Below, piece by piece: positions 38,930-45,755 of a DNA stretch of 64,000 bases (position 1 is the first letter of the stretch; each line of letters begins with the position of its first letter). The translations under genes were made by a program, and so were the position numbers. Below the pieces are notes generated by a model. That model worked only from the letters and a program-made list of their open reading frames with translations, ran no database searches and was not told the DNA's origin. Origin of the DNA: Sulfurimonas sp. (GTDB taxonomy: Bacteria; Campylobacterota; Campylobacteria; Campylobacterales; Sulfurimonadaceae); assembly GCA_028687935.1 (NCBI GenBank), contig JAQTZE010000001.1:279633-343632 (forward strand). The letters run 5' to 3'.

Positions 38930-39256
38930 ATGCTAATTACAGTAGAAGTCAATAATGTCCGTTGTTCGGGCTGTGCGAATACTATCATTAAAACGCTTGA
39001 AAAAGAGGGTTTTGAAGATGTCGCAGTTGACCTCTCGTGCGAGCCTCGCAAAGTAACAGTTAATGCGAAAAATGAGGCGTCATTAGCACAACTTAGACCT
39101 ATTTTAAGAAAATTAGGTTATCCTCTTTGTGACGAGGAAAATAGTCTCGGAGATTCAATTGGCCTCAAGGCTAAGAGTTTTGTTTCGTGTGCTATAGGAA
39201 AATTTAGTATCAATGATAATGCGGGTGAATCTGCAAATAATAAAATAGGAGAATAA
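38930..39256 (+). CDS. HMA-domain (heavy-metal-binding) small protein in the TCA operon
   Basis: 108 aa. The first ~68 residues form an HMA/copper-chaperone fold: ITVEVNNVRCSGCANTIIKTLEK carries the metal-binding CxxC (RCSGCAN), and RPILRKLGYPL is the usual last strand. The tail (~69-108) is hydrophilic and has one more Cys. Such domains carry Cu(I) or Zn(II) in CopZ-type chaperones. It starts with no gap after sucD and ends one base before oorD, so it is cotranscribed with reductive-TCA enzymes, an unexpected partner. A role in iron-sulfur or thiamine-enzyme metal handling is only a guess. Confidence 0.85.
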   Translation: MLITVEVNNVRCSGCANTIIKTLEKEGFEDVAVDLSCEPRKVTVNAKNEASLAQLRPILRKLGYPLCDEENSLGDSIGLKAKSFVSCAIGKFSINDNAGESANNKIGE

Positions 39257-39592
39257 ATGGGAACTGCAATGACTGAAAATGTAAATAATGCACCTGTTTG
39301 GGTAAATACAAGTAACTGTAAAGCTTGCGACATTTGTGTGTCTGTATGTCCATCGGGTGTTTTAGGTATGAGATATGACTCAACATCAACTTTAGGTGCG
39401 ATGATCTCGATAGATCATCCTGAAGCGTGTATTGGCTGTAATGAGTGTGAACTTACATGTCCTGATTTTGCTATCTATGTAGCAGATAAAAAAGATCATA
39501 AATTTGCTAAATTAACAGATGAAGCTAAAGCACGTCAAGAGGCAATTGTAGCGAATAACTATATGTCACTTGACATACAAGGAGTTAAATAA
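39257..39592 (+). CDS. oorD: 2-oxoglutarate:ferredoxin oxidoreductase, delta (ferredoxin) subunit
   Basis: 111 aa. Two 4Fe-4S motifs: CKACDICVSVCP and CIGCNECELTCP. It passes electrons between ferredoxin or flavodoxin and the catalytic OorAB core. A strong SD (ATAGGAG) precedes ATG 39257; the second Met (MTEN) is internal. The stop overlaps the oorA ATG by one base. Order D-A-B-C is the same as in Campylobacter and Helicobacter. Confidence 0.95.
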   Translation: MGTAMTENVNNAPVWVNTSNCKACDICVSVCPSGVLGMRYDSTSTLGAMISIDHPEACIGCNECELTCPDFAIYVADKKDHKFAKLTDEAKARQEAIVANNYMSLDIQGVK

Positions 39593-40725
39593 TGGCGACA
39601 AGAGAAGTAATTTCAACGGGTAATGAACTCTCAGCATTAGCTGCAAGAGATGCTGGATGTAGATTTTTTGGAGGATATCCAATTACACCATCAAGTGAAG
39701 TAATGCACGAAATGTCTGACTTAATGCCAGCAGTTGGTGGTACATGTATCCAAATGGAAGATGAGATTGCTGGTGTTGCTGCAGCTATCGGTGCTGGTAT
39801 GGCTGGTGTTAGAACAATGACTGCTACTTCAGGTCCTGGTATTTCACTTAAAGCGGAAAACCTCGGTTTGGCTCAAATGGCTGAAGTTCCTTTGGTTGTA
39901 GTAAACGTTATGCGTGGTGGTCCATCAACTGGTCTTCCAACTCGTGTATCTCAAGGTGACGTTGCTCAAGCAAAAAATCCATCTCATGGTGACTACAAAT
40001 CAATCACTTTATGTGCTGGTTCTTTAGCAGAATGCTACACAGAAACTGTAAGAGCATTTAATCTAGCTGATAGATTTATGCAGCCTGTATTTGTTCTTTT
40101 GGATGAGACTATCGGTCACATGCACGGAAAAGCAATGCTTCCAACGGAAGAAGAAGTAGCTAATGGTATCGTTCCACGTAAATCATTCGATGGAGCACCT
40201 GAAGATTACCGTCCTTATGAGTGTGAACATGATCAACCAGCAGTACTTAATCCAATGTTTAAGGGTTACAGATACCACTTTACTGGTCTACACCATGATG
40301 CAAAAGGTTTCCCAACTGAAGAGATCGAAACTTGTAGAAAACTCATTCAACGTCTTGAAGACAAAGTTGAGCTTCACAAAGATGAAATCGAATACAATGA
40401 AGAGTTTTTTGTTGATGATGCTGAAATTTTGATTATTGCTTATGGTTCTGTATCACTTGCAGCAAAAGAAGCTATTCGTCACCTAAGAGCTGAAGGTATT
40501 AAAGCTGGTTTATTTAGACCAATTACTTTATGGCCAAGTCCACAAGACAGAATGAGAGAACTTGGAGCTAAAATCCCTAAAGTTTTAGTTGTTGAGCTAA
40601 ATATCGGTCAATACAGAGATGAAGTACAACGTTCAACTGGTAGATTGGATATCGATGGTTTATTCAAAGTAAACGGTAGACCAATATCTCCTTATGAGAT
40701 TGTAAGTAAAGTAAAGGAGCTATAA
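39592..40725 (+). CDS. oorA: 2-oxoglutarate:ferredoxin oxidoreductase, alpha subunit
   Basis: 377 aa. Pyrimidine-binding domain of the ThDP enzyme: FFGGYPITPSSEVMHEM, EDEIAGVAAAIGAGMAGVRTMTATSGPG, followed by the transketolase C-terminal-like domain (~270-377, ILIIAYGSVSLAAKEAI, VVELNIGQY). The complex carboxylates succinyl-CoA to 2-oxoglutarate in the reductive TCA cycle, or decarboxylates 2-oxoglutarate in the oxidative one. AAACGCA words are absent here, unlike in neighbouring genes. Confidence 0.96.
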   Translation: MATREVISTGNELSALAARDAGCRFFGGYPITPSSEVMHEMSDLMPAVGGTCIQMEDEIAGVAAAIGAGMAGVRTMTATSGPGISLKAENLGLAQMAEVPLVVVNVMRGGPSTGLPTRVSQGDVAQAKNPSHGDYKSITLCAGSLAECYTETVRAFNLADRFMQPVFVLLDETIGHMHGKAMLPTEEEVANGIVPRKSFDGAPEDYRPYECEHDQPAVLNPMFKGYRYHFTGLHHDAKGFPTEEIETCRKLIQRLEDKVELHKDEIEYNEEFFVDDAEILIIAYGSVSLAAKEAIRHLRAEGIKAGLFRPITLWPSPQDRMRELGAKIPKVLVVELNIGQYRDEVQRSTGRLDIDGLFKVNGRPISPYEIVSKVKEL

Positions 40726-40726
40726 A

Positions 40727-41584
40727 ATGGCATTTAATTATGATAAATATTTAAGACTAGAAAAAATGCCAACACTATGGTGTTGGGGCTGTGGAGATGG
40801 CGTTATTCTTAAGGCTTTCGTTAGAGCAATCGATAAACTTGGAATCAATAAAGATGACGTTTGTGTTGTCTCTGGAATAGGCTGTTCAGGAAGATTTTCA
40901 TCATATGTTGACTTCAATACAGTGCATACAACACATGGTCGTACAGTTGCGTTTGCAACAGGTATCAAACTTGTTCACCCTGATAAATATGTTATCTGTG
41001 TAGCGGGTGATGGTGATGCACTAGCAATCGGTGGTAACCACACGATTCACGGTTGTAGAAGAAACATAGATATTACTATGATTATCATCAACAACTTTAT
41101 CTATGGTTTAACAAATTCTCAAACTTCTCCAACTACTCCAAAAGGTATGTGGACAGTTTCTCAAAAAGCTGGAAATATCGATCCAACATTTGATACATGT
41201 AACTTAGCTATCGCTGCAGGAGCTTCTTTTGTCGCTCGTGAAAGTATGCTAGATGCGAAAAAACTTGAAAAAGTCTTTATCAAAGCAATTGAGCATAGAG
41301 GTTTTGCATGTCTTGATGTTCTTTCAAACTGCCATATCAACCTTGGTCGAAAAAACAAAATGGCATCAGCTATGGAAAATTTGGAGTGGATCGATAGAAT
41401 CACTACACCAAAGAAAAAATATGATGCTCTTTCTCCAGAAGAACAACTCAATATGTTCCCAACTGGTATTTTAAAAGAAGATACAACAGCTGATGAATAT
41501 TGTGATATGTATGCAGAAATCATCAAAGTACATCAAGGTCAGAGAAAAACTATTTCTCAAGATGACTTTGCTAAAAAAATATAA
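40727..41584 (+). CDS. oorB: 2-oxoglutarate:ferredoxin oxidoreductase, beta subunit
   Basis: 285 aa. ThDP pyrophosphate-binding subunit: LWCWGCGDGVILKAF at the N-terminus, VSGIGCSGRFSSYVDF, and the ThDP motif AGDGDALAIGGNH...IIINN. Cys residues in CWGCG and GCSG may bind a cluster. Starts one base after the oorA stop; SD AAAGGAG. Confidence 0.96.
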   Translation: MAFNYDKYLRLEKMPTLWCWGCGDGVILKAFVRAIDKLGINKDDVCVVSGIGCSGRFSSYVDFNTVHTTHGRTVAFATGIKLVHPDKYVICVAGDGDALAIGGNHTIHGCRRNIDITMIIINNFIYGLTNSQTSPTTPKGMWTVSQKAGNIDPTFDTCNLAIAAGASFVARESMLDAKKLEKVFIKAIEHRGFACLDVLSNCHINLGRKNKMASAMENLEWIDRITTPKKKYDALSPEEQLNMFPTGILKEDTTADEYCDMYAEIIKVHQGQRKTISQDDFAKKI

Positions 41585-41593
41585 GGAGACACA

Positions 41594-42151
41594 ATGGCTA
41601 GAAACTTAATGAGATTTACAGGTGTTGGTGGTCAAGGTGTTCTTCTTGCTGGTGAGATTTTTGCAGCTGCAAAAATTAAAGCTGGTGGAGAAGGTTTAAA
41701 AACTGCTACCTACACATCGCAGGTACGTGGTGGACCGACTGTTGTTGATATTACATTAGATGATCAAGAAATTTTTTATCCGTATGCAAATGACGGTGAA
41801 ATTGATTTTATGCTCTCTGTTGCACAGGTAAGTTACAACTCTTTTAAAAATGGAGTAACTCCAGGCGGTACAATCGTGGTTGATCCAAATCTTGTACATC
41901 CAACTGCAGAAGATAGAAAAATGTGGAAAATCTACGAGATTCCTATTATCACTATTGCAAAAGAAGAGGTTGGTAATGTTATTACTCAATCTGTTGTTGC
42001 GTTAGCAATTGCAAATACTATGCAAAACGCAATCGACAAACAAGTTCTTGTAGATACTATGCTTTCAAAAGTACCAGCTAAAGTTCATGCTGCAAACTTA
42101 AAAGCATATGAGCTTGGTGAAAAATACGCTAGAGAAGCTATAGCTAAATAG
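41594..42151 (+). CDS. oorC: 2-oxoglutarate:ferredoxin oxidoreductase, gamma subunit
   Basis: 185 aa. Gamma domain of the POR/OOR family: FTGVGGQGVLLAGEIFAAAKIKAG, TYTSQVRGGPTVVDI, and KAYELGEKYAREAIAK at the end. SD AAGGAG. Last gene of the mdh-to-oorC run; a clear terminator follows. Confidence 0.95.
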   Translation: MARNLMRFTGVGGQGVLLAGEIFAAAKIKAGGEGLKTATYTSQVRGGPTVVDITLDDQEIFYPYANDGEIDFMLSVAQVSYNSFKNGVTPGGTIVVDPNLVHPTAEDRKMWKIYEIPIITIAKEEVGNVITQSVVALAIANTMQNAIDKQVLVDTMLSKVPAKVHAANLKAYELGEKYAREAIAK

Positions 42152-42158
42152 TAACTCC

Positions 42159-42192
42159 AAAAGACAACTCTCTTTAGGGTTGTCTTTTTTTT
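42159..42192 (+). terminator. Rho-independent terminator of the oor operon
   Basis: AAAAGACAAC-TCTCTTTAGG-GTTGTCTTTT followed by TTTT, 7 bp after the oorC stop. Confidence 0.9.
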
Positions 42193-42248
42193 AAACACTC
42201 AAATTAATATTAAATAGTATCTATATTTTTTAGATATTATTTAATATA

Positions 42249-42866
42249 CTAACTTCTAATACTTTCCCAAAAAAATTCAACATGCTTTTCAAACTGTGTC
42301 GATAAACCTGTTGTTGAAATTGCATCATATCGCATAAGTGTGATCTGTAATCTTATGTAGAAGAGGGTGGATAAAAACTCATAAGACAACATCATCGGAT
42401 CAGATGAACGAATCAAATTATTTTGCATCATAATAAAAAAACCTTCTGAGAGCGTTTTAATGTTCTTATCATGAAACTCACTCATAAACTGCTCTCTAAG
42501 CTCTTTATTTTGTAATAACTCAATGAGAAGTATCCTAAACATGCTTTCGTTGTTTTTATCAAAGGTAAGCAGCTTATACTGCATAGCATACTTATTTAAA
42601 AAGAGTTTTCCTTTGAGTGCAGCATCTTTGATCTCATCTGGCGTAAAAGAGAAGGGCGATGAGAATATATCTTTCGCTACTGTTAGGAAAATGTCCTCTT
42701 TATTTTTAAAGTGATTATACAAAGCACTCTCTCTTATTCCTACATCTGAAGCTATCTTTCTGACACTCGTCGCTTTGTATCCATGTTCTGAAAACAATCT
42801 TCTAGAAGAGAGTAATATCTTTTCTTTTGTACTTGGCGTTTTCTCTACAGCCCTATTTTCTTGCAT
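42249..42866 (-). CDS. TetR/AcrR-family transcriptional regulator
   Basis: 205 aa. N-terminal helix-turn-helix (TSVRKIASDVGIRESALYNHFKNKEDIF, ~32-60) is TetR-type; the C-terminal ligand domain (~65-205) is not assignable. SD AAAGG. Upstream are four copies of an operator-like TGAAC-N4-GTTCA pattern, two of which flank its own TATAAT, so autorepression is likely. No transporter or enzyme gene is adjacent: the divergent neighbour is rnpB. Its targets are therefore probably elsewhere. Confidence 0.92.
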   Translation of the reverse strand: MQENRAVEKTPSTKEKILLSSRRLFSEHGYKATSVRKIASDVGIRESALYNHFKNKEDIFLTVAKDIFSSPFSFTPDEIKDAALKGKLFLNKYAMQYKLLTFDKNNESMFRILLIELLQNKELREQFMSEFHDKNIKTLSEGFFIMMQNNLIRSSDPMMLSYEFLSTLFYIRLQITLMRYDAISTTGLSTQFEKHVEFFWESIRS

Positions 42867-42881
42867 TTCTAAGCCTTTATA

Positions 42882-42927
42882 TGAACAGTTGTTTCTATTG
42901 GTAAAATTATATAAGAACAGTTGTTAA
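42882..42927 (-). promoter_or_regulatory. Two operator-like sites flanking the tetR -10 box
   Basis: TGAACAGTTGTTTC (42882-42895) and AGAACAGTTGTTAA (42914-42927), imperfect TGAAC-N4-GTTCA palindromes sharing GAACAGTTGTT. The minus-strand TATAAT of the regulator gene is at 42911-42906, between them. Autoregulation is inferred. Confidence 0.6.
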
Positions 42928-42947
42928 TTAAAGCTTAGATTAAAAAG

Positions 42948-42993
42948 TGAACAATCGTTCATTTTACGAGATTCAAAAATGAACGATTGTTCT
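42948..42993. promoter_or_regulatory. Paired operator-like sites between tetR and rnpB
   Basis: TGAACAATCGTTCA (42948-42961) and TGAACGATTGTTCT (42980-42993) are mirror images: GAACAATCGTTCATTTT is repeated exactly inverted across an 11-bp spacer. Each half is itself a TGAAC-N4-GTTCA palindrome as bound by TetR-family dimers. The pair lies 36-90 bp upstream of the rnpB -10. Confidence 0.6.
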
Positions 42994-43028
42994 TATCATA
43001 TGGAAAGCTATATAAAGTATTTTTTTTG

Positions 43029-43034
43029 TATTAT
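43029..43034 (+). promoter_or_regulatory. Putative -10 box of rnpB
   Basis: TATTAT preceded by TTTTTTTG, seven bases before the predicted RNA 5' end at 43041. Confidence 0.4.
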
Positions 43035-43040
43035 TTCAAA

Positions 43041-43370
43041 GGTACAACAGATAGTGACTTGAATTTTTATATTCAAGAGGAAAGTCCGAGCTGCTGTAAG
43101 ACAGTGTTCCATTTAACGAATGGCCGTAGTAATACGAGGGAAAGTGCAACAGAGAATTAGACTTCTACTATACATTATAGTAGTAAAGGTGAAAAGGTGG
43201 TGTAAGAGACCACCAGTCTTTATAGTGATATAGAGAGCTTGAAAACCCAACATGGCAGCAAGAAACAGATGGTTAGCGTCTTACATTGCTATTGTTTCGC
43301 TAGAGGTACTATGTAAATGGTACAGTAGATTAATGCTATCTAGACAAAACTCGGCTTATAGTTGTACCAA
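43041..43370 (+). ncRNA. rnpB: RNase P RNA (bacterial type A)
   Basis: About 330 nt. The termini pair as P1 (GGTACAAC with GTTGTACC). Conserved core words are in order: GAGGAAAGTCCGAGC (P4/J3-4), ACAGAGAA, GGTGAAAAGGTGG...GTAAGAGACCACC (P10-P11), and CAAAACTCGGCTTATAG at the 3' end (P4 partner and P1). It is the ribozyme that trims tRNA 5' leaders. Ends are set by P1 pairing and may be off by a few bases. Confidence 0.95.
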
Positions 43371-43454
43371 AAGAGCATATATGTATTTTCAATAGAATTT
43401 ACATTATGTTAACCAGTACTATAATATACACCAATCTCACAGGAATACTTGCTT

Positions 43455-43661
43455 ATGACACGAAAAGAACAACTTATCGATGATATAGAAAAACTTCTCA
43501 ATTCATATTCTGGAATCACTTCTACACATATAAGCCCTGCTTTATTAGAATTTATGGATGAAGATACATTAATCAATATTATTGATTCACTCCTTACACA
43601 AAAAGAAAATTTACTCGAATCAAATATAGAATGGCTAGAAAAATTTAAGAAGCAAGAATAA
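43455..43661 (+). CDS. Small acidic helical protein, unknown
   Basis: 68 aa from ATG 43455; a TTG at 43449, closer to the AGGA, is the alternative start. Sequence is rich in Glu, Lys, Leu and Ile (RKEQLIDDIEKLL, ESNIEWLEKFKKQE), predicted helical, with no signal, span or Cys. It lies alone between rnpB and the response regulator. The coding call rests on the SD and on composition only. Confidence 0.6.
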   Translation: MTRKEQLIDDIEKLLNSYSGITSTHISPALLEFMDEDTLINIIDSLLTQKENLLESNIEWLEKFKKQE

Positions 43662-43796
43662 ACTCTTTCACAAATAACAATAATCATATAATTTAACACC
43701 TTTCTCTTTCGTAACTTATTCCCTAAAATAGCCACTTTCAAGAATGTTATTAATAGTTTTGTTTCTTCTTGTTATCAATATTAAGAAATTTGATGT

Positions 43797-43802
43797 ATAA
43801 TT
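43797..43802 (+). promoter_or_regulatory. -10 box of the REC-RHH response regulator
   Basis: TATAAT preceded by TTTGATG, 27 bp before the ATG at 43829; SD AGGAAT follows. Confidence 0.5.
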
Positions 43803-43828
43803 TTATAAATTAATAAACAGGAATAATT

Positions 43829-44374
43829 ATGGCAAATGTAGATTTAGTACAATTAACACAAGAGACAAAAAAACTTACTGCAATGATCGTTGAAGATGAA
43901 AAAGTTACGAATGAGCTACTAAGCTCAACATTCAAAAACTTTTTTGCTGATGTACACTCATGCTTTAATGGTGATGAAGCAATCAAGGTATTTAATAGAA
44001 CAAAACCTGATGTTGTTTTCGTTGATATTATCATGCCAGGTATGGATGGTATTGAACTCTCACGTAGAATCCGTGAAGAAAATCCTGGACAAATCATTAT
44101 TGTAATATCTGCAAGTAATGACATTGAAAAGATTTCTGAATCTATCGAAGTTGGTGTAAACAGCTTTATTCAAAAACCAATTGATACGAAAAAAATCATT
44201 GAGCTTTTGACAAACGTTGTGGGTATTATCGCTAAAAAGAAAAAGATAGAGACAAAAACATTTTCTATCTCTCTTCCTCTTGATCTTTATGAGTCTGTAA
44301 ACGAAAACGCAAAGGCAGAAAGTATCTCTAAAAATGCTGTCATAATTAGAGCACTTAGAAGTTTTTACGAATAA
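43829..44374 (+). CDS. Response regulator with ribbon-helix-helix output domain
   Basis: 181 aa. Receiver domain at ~17-130: acidic pair in MIVEDEK, phospho-acceptor Asp in VVFVDIIMPGMDGIEL, Ser in VISASND, Lys in IQKPID. The last ~40 residues, KTFSISLPLDLYESVNENAKAESISKNAVIIRAL, match the pattern of Arc/MetJ/CopG ribbon-helix-helix DNA-binding domains (a beta strand then two helices). Output domains in this superfamily are usually winged helix or HTH, so REC-RHH is rare. No histidine kinase is adjacent. DNA binding by a phosphorylation-controlled RHH dimer is inference. Confidence 0.88.
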   Translation: MANVDLVQLTQETKKLTAMIVEDEKVTNELLSSTFKNFFADVHSCFNGDEAIKVFNRTKPDVVFVDIIMPGMDGIELSRRIREENPGQIIIVISASNDIEKISESIEVGVNSFIQKPIDTKKIIELLTNVVGIIAKKKKIETKTFSISLPLDLYESVNENAKAESISKNAVIIRALRSFYE

Positions 44375-44429
44375 GTTATAAATTTACGAAATTCATATAG
44401 ATTTTATATTTTTTTAAGAATAATTTCTA

Positions 44430-44435
44430 TATAAT
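44430..44435 (+). promoter_or_regulatory. -10 box of tRNA-Glu
   Basis: TATAAT in TTTCTATATAATTTCGG, 31 bp upstream of the mature tRNA 5' end. Confidence 0.5.
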
Positions 44436-44465
44436 TTCGGCTCAGTAATTAAGACAACTGAAGTG

Positions 44466-44539
44466 GCCCCGTCGTCTAGCGGTCAGGATCCATGGTTTTC
44501 ATCCATGTTACAGGAGTTCAATTCTCCTCGGGGTCACCA
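44466..44539 (+). tRNA. tRNA-Glu (UUC anticodon)
   Basis: 74 nt with encoded CCA. Acceptor GGCCCCG pairs with CGGGGTC; the anticodon arm CATGG-TTTTCAT-CCATG gives TTC; the T arm is AGGAG-TTCAATT-CTCCT. Followed by CACTTTTTCTC, a T-run that may end transcription. An IS30-type element is inserted 31 bp downstream. Confidence 0.95.
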
Positions 44540-44570
44540 CTTTTTCTCTACAACTCCCTATAATAAGCAC

Positions 44571-45620
44571 TTTGCCCATTCAATAATCAAGTGCAACACA
44601 GTTATTTTTATAGTGTAGCTTCGAGTCATCAATCCATTGTGCAATTTTAGCAAAGAATACTTCATCTGGAGTTTTATATCCGAGTATTTTTCGAGGTCTA
44701 TGGTTTAATTTTTCTTCTATTTGAACGATAAACTGATCAGTTATTGTCTCAAACTTCGTCTTCTTTGGGATATATTCCCGTATCAATCCATTTGTATGTT
44801 CATTCAATCCCCGCTGCCAAGATTTATAAGGTTCAGCGAAATAAAACTCAACTCCAAGTCTTCGTTCAATCAATGCATGATTCGCAAACTCTTTTCCATT
44901 ATCACTGGTAATAGTTTGGATTACTCCTCGAAGTGGTTCCATTAAACGCAGAATTGCTTCAGTTACTTCATAGGCTTCTTTGGTAGGTGCTTTACGCATC
45001 AAGGTAAACTTTGAATGTCTATCTACAAGGGTAACAATACTTTGACAGGACGTGTATGGATAGGTTTTGCTCTTGGGATTTTCCCTCGTAACTCATAGAT
45101 CCCCCGTCGGCTTTTATACTTACGGTGTTTATGTCGTAAATAGTGTGAGAGTTCTTTGTGACCTTCTCGCATACGTCGATAGATATACCGATATATAGTT
45201 TCATGACTAAGACTTATCAGTCCATCTACACTCATTCGTCCGGCTATCTGTTCAGGACTCCATCCTTCTTTGAGTTTAGCCAGGATATATCGATGATGAG
45301 CTTTACTCATCTTCAAATTCTTTCTCTTCTTTTGATATCGAAGTCTTGCACTCACTTGGGCATAGTGGGCAATATAATCCCCACTATCCAACTGATTTCT
45401 CCGTATCTCTCGTCCTATTGTTGATCGATGAACACCAAGTATTTTTGCTATCGCACTTTGGCTTACTCGCTCTCTAATTAAAGCTTCTATTTGGTATCGT
45501 TGTACCATGGTCAATTGGTTGTAGCTCATGAAAGTCCCTTTATCTCTCGTCGGATAAAATCGACTCTAATCTACAACCTCTTGATCATCCCTGTTGCACT
45601 TTAAATTTGAATTGGCGAAA
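44571..45620 (-). mobile_element. IS30-family insertion sequence (decayed)
   Basis: About 1,050 bp. Imperfect terminal inverted repeats: left TTTGCCCATTCAATAATCAAGTGCAAC (44571-44597), right GTTGCACTTTAAATTTGAATTGGCGAAA (45593-45620); TGCAC-rich inner and TTGAAT-GGC-AA outer blocks match. They enclose one transposase, broken in the middle. Length and layout fit the IS30 family. A duplication of two bases (AC on both sides) is possible but too short to prove. Confidence 0.8.
44580..45529 (-). pseudogene. IS30-family transposase, frameshifted with internal deletion
   Basis: Two frames hold the pieces. The N-terminal part (45023-45529, 168 aa) has the HTH region QSAIAKILGVHRSTIGREIRRN and ELRGKIPRAKPIHTRPV. 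The C-terminal part (44580 to ~45043 in another frame) resumes at QSIVTLVDRHSKFTLMRKAP and has TITSDNGKEFANH and YKSWQRGLNEHTNGLIREYIPK, with the second Asp and the Glu of the DDE triad. Between HTRPV and QSIVTLVD the usual segment of ~20-25 codons with the first catalytic Asp (the GxWExD-type motif) is missing, and the frame is shifted. It cannot encode an active transposase by itself. Confidence 0.88.
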
Positions 45621-45755
45621 ACATTCCTATTTACTACACAAGCAGGACTGAACTATGGCTACTTATCTACTTGAACGAATTAGTTTCAAGTTAGTTGTGT
45701 CCTTTTACCAGTCATAAAAAGACTAGTATTGAGCTAGCCTTTGAGAATTGGCGAT

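Noticed and set aside
42948-42993. Inverted repeat as a rho-independent terminator for rnpB or tetR
   Set aside because: It lies upstream of both genes and has no T-run; each half is an operator-like palindrome instead.
45019-45204. Separate 61-aa ORF inside the IS element
   Set aside because: Out of frame with both transposase pieces and without homology; shadow ORF.
45621-45755. Second IS end or gene relic between the IS30 element and glnS (TTTGAGAATTGGCGA near 45740; short ORF at 45655)
   Set aside because: It resembles the IS right end (TTTGAATTGGCGA) but I find no partner repeat or transposase fragment; the 20-codon ORF has no recognisable homology.
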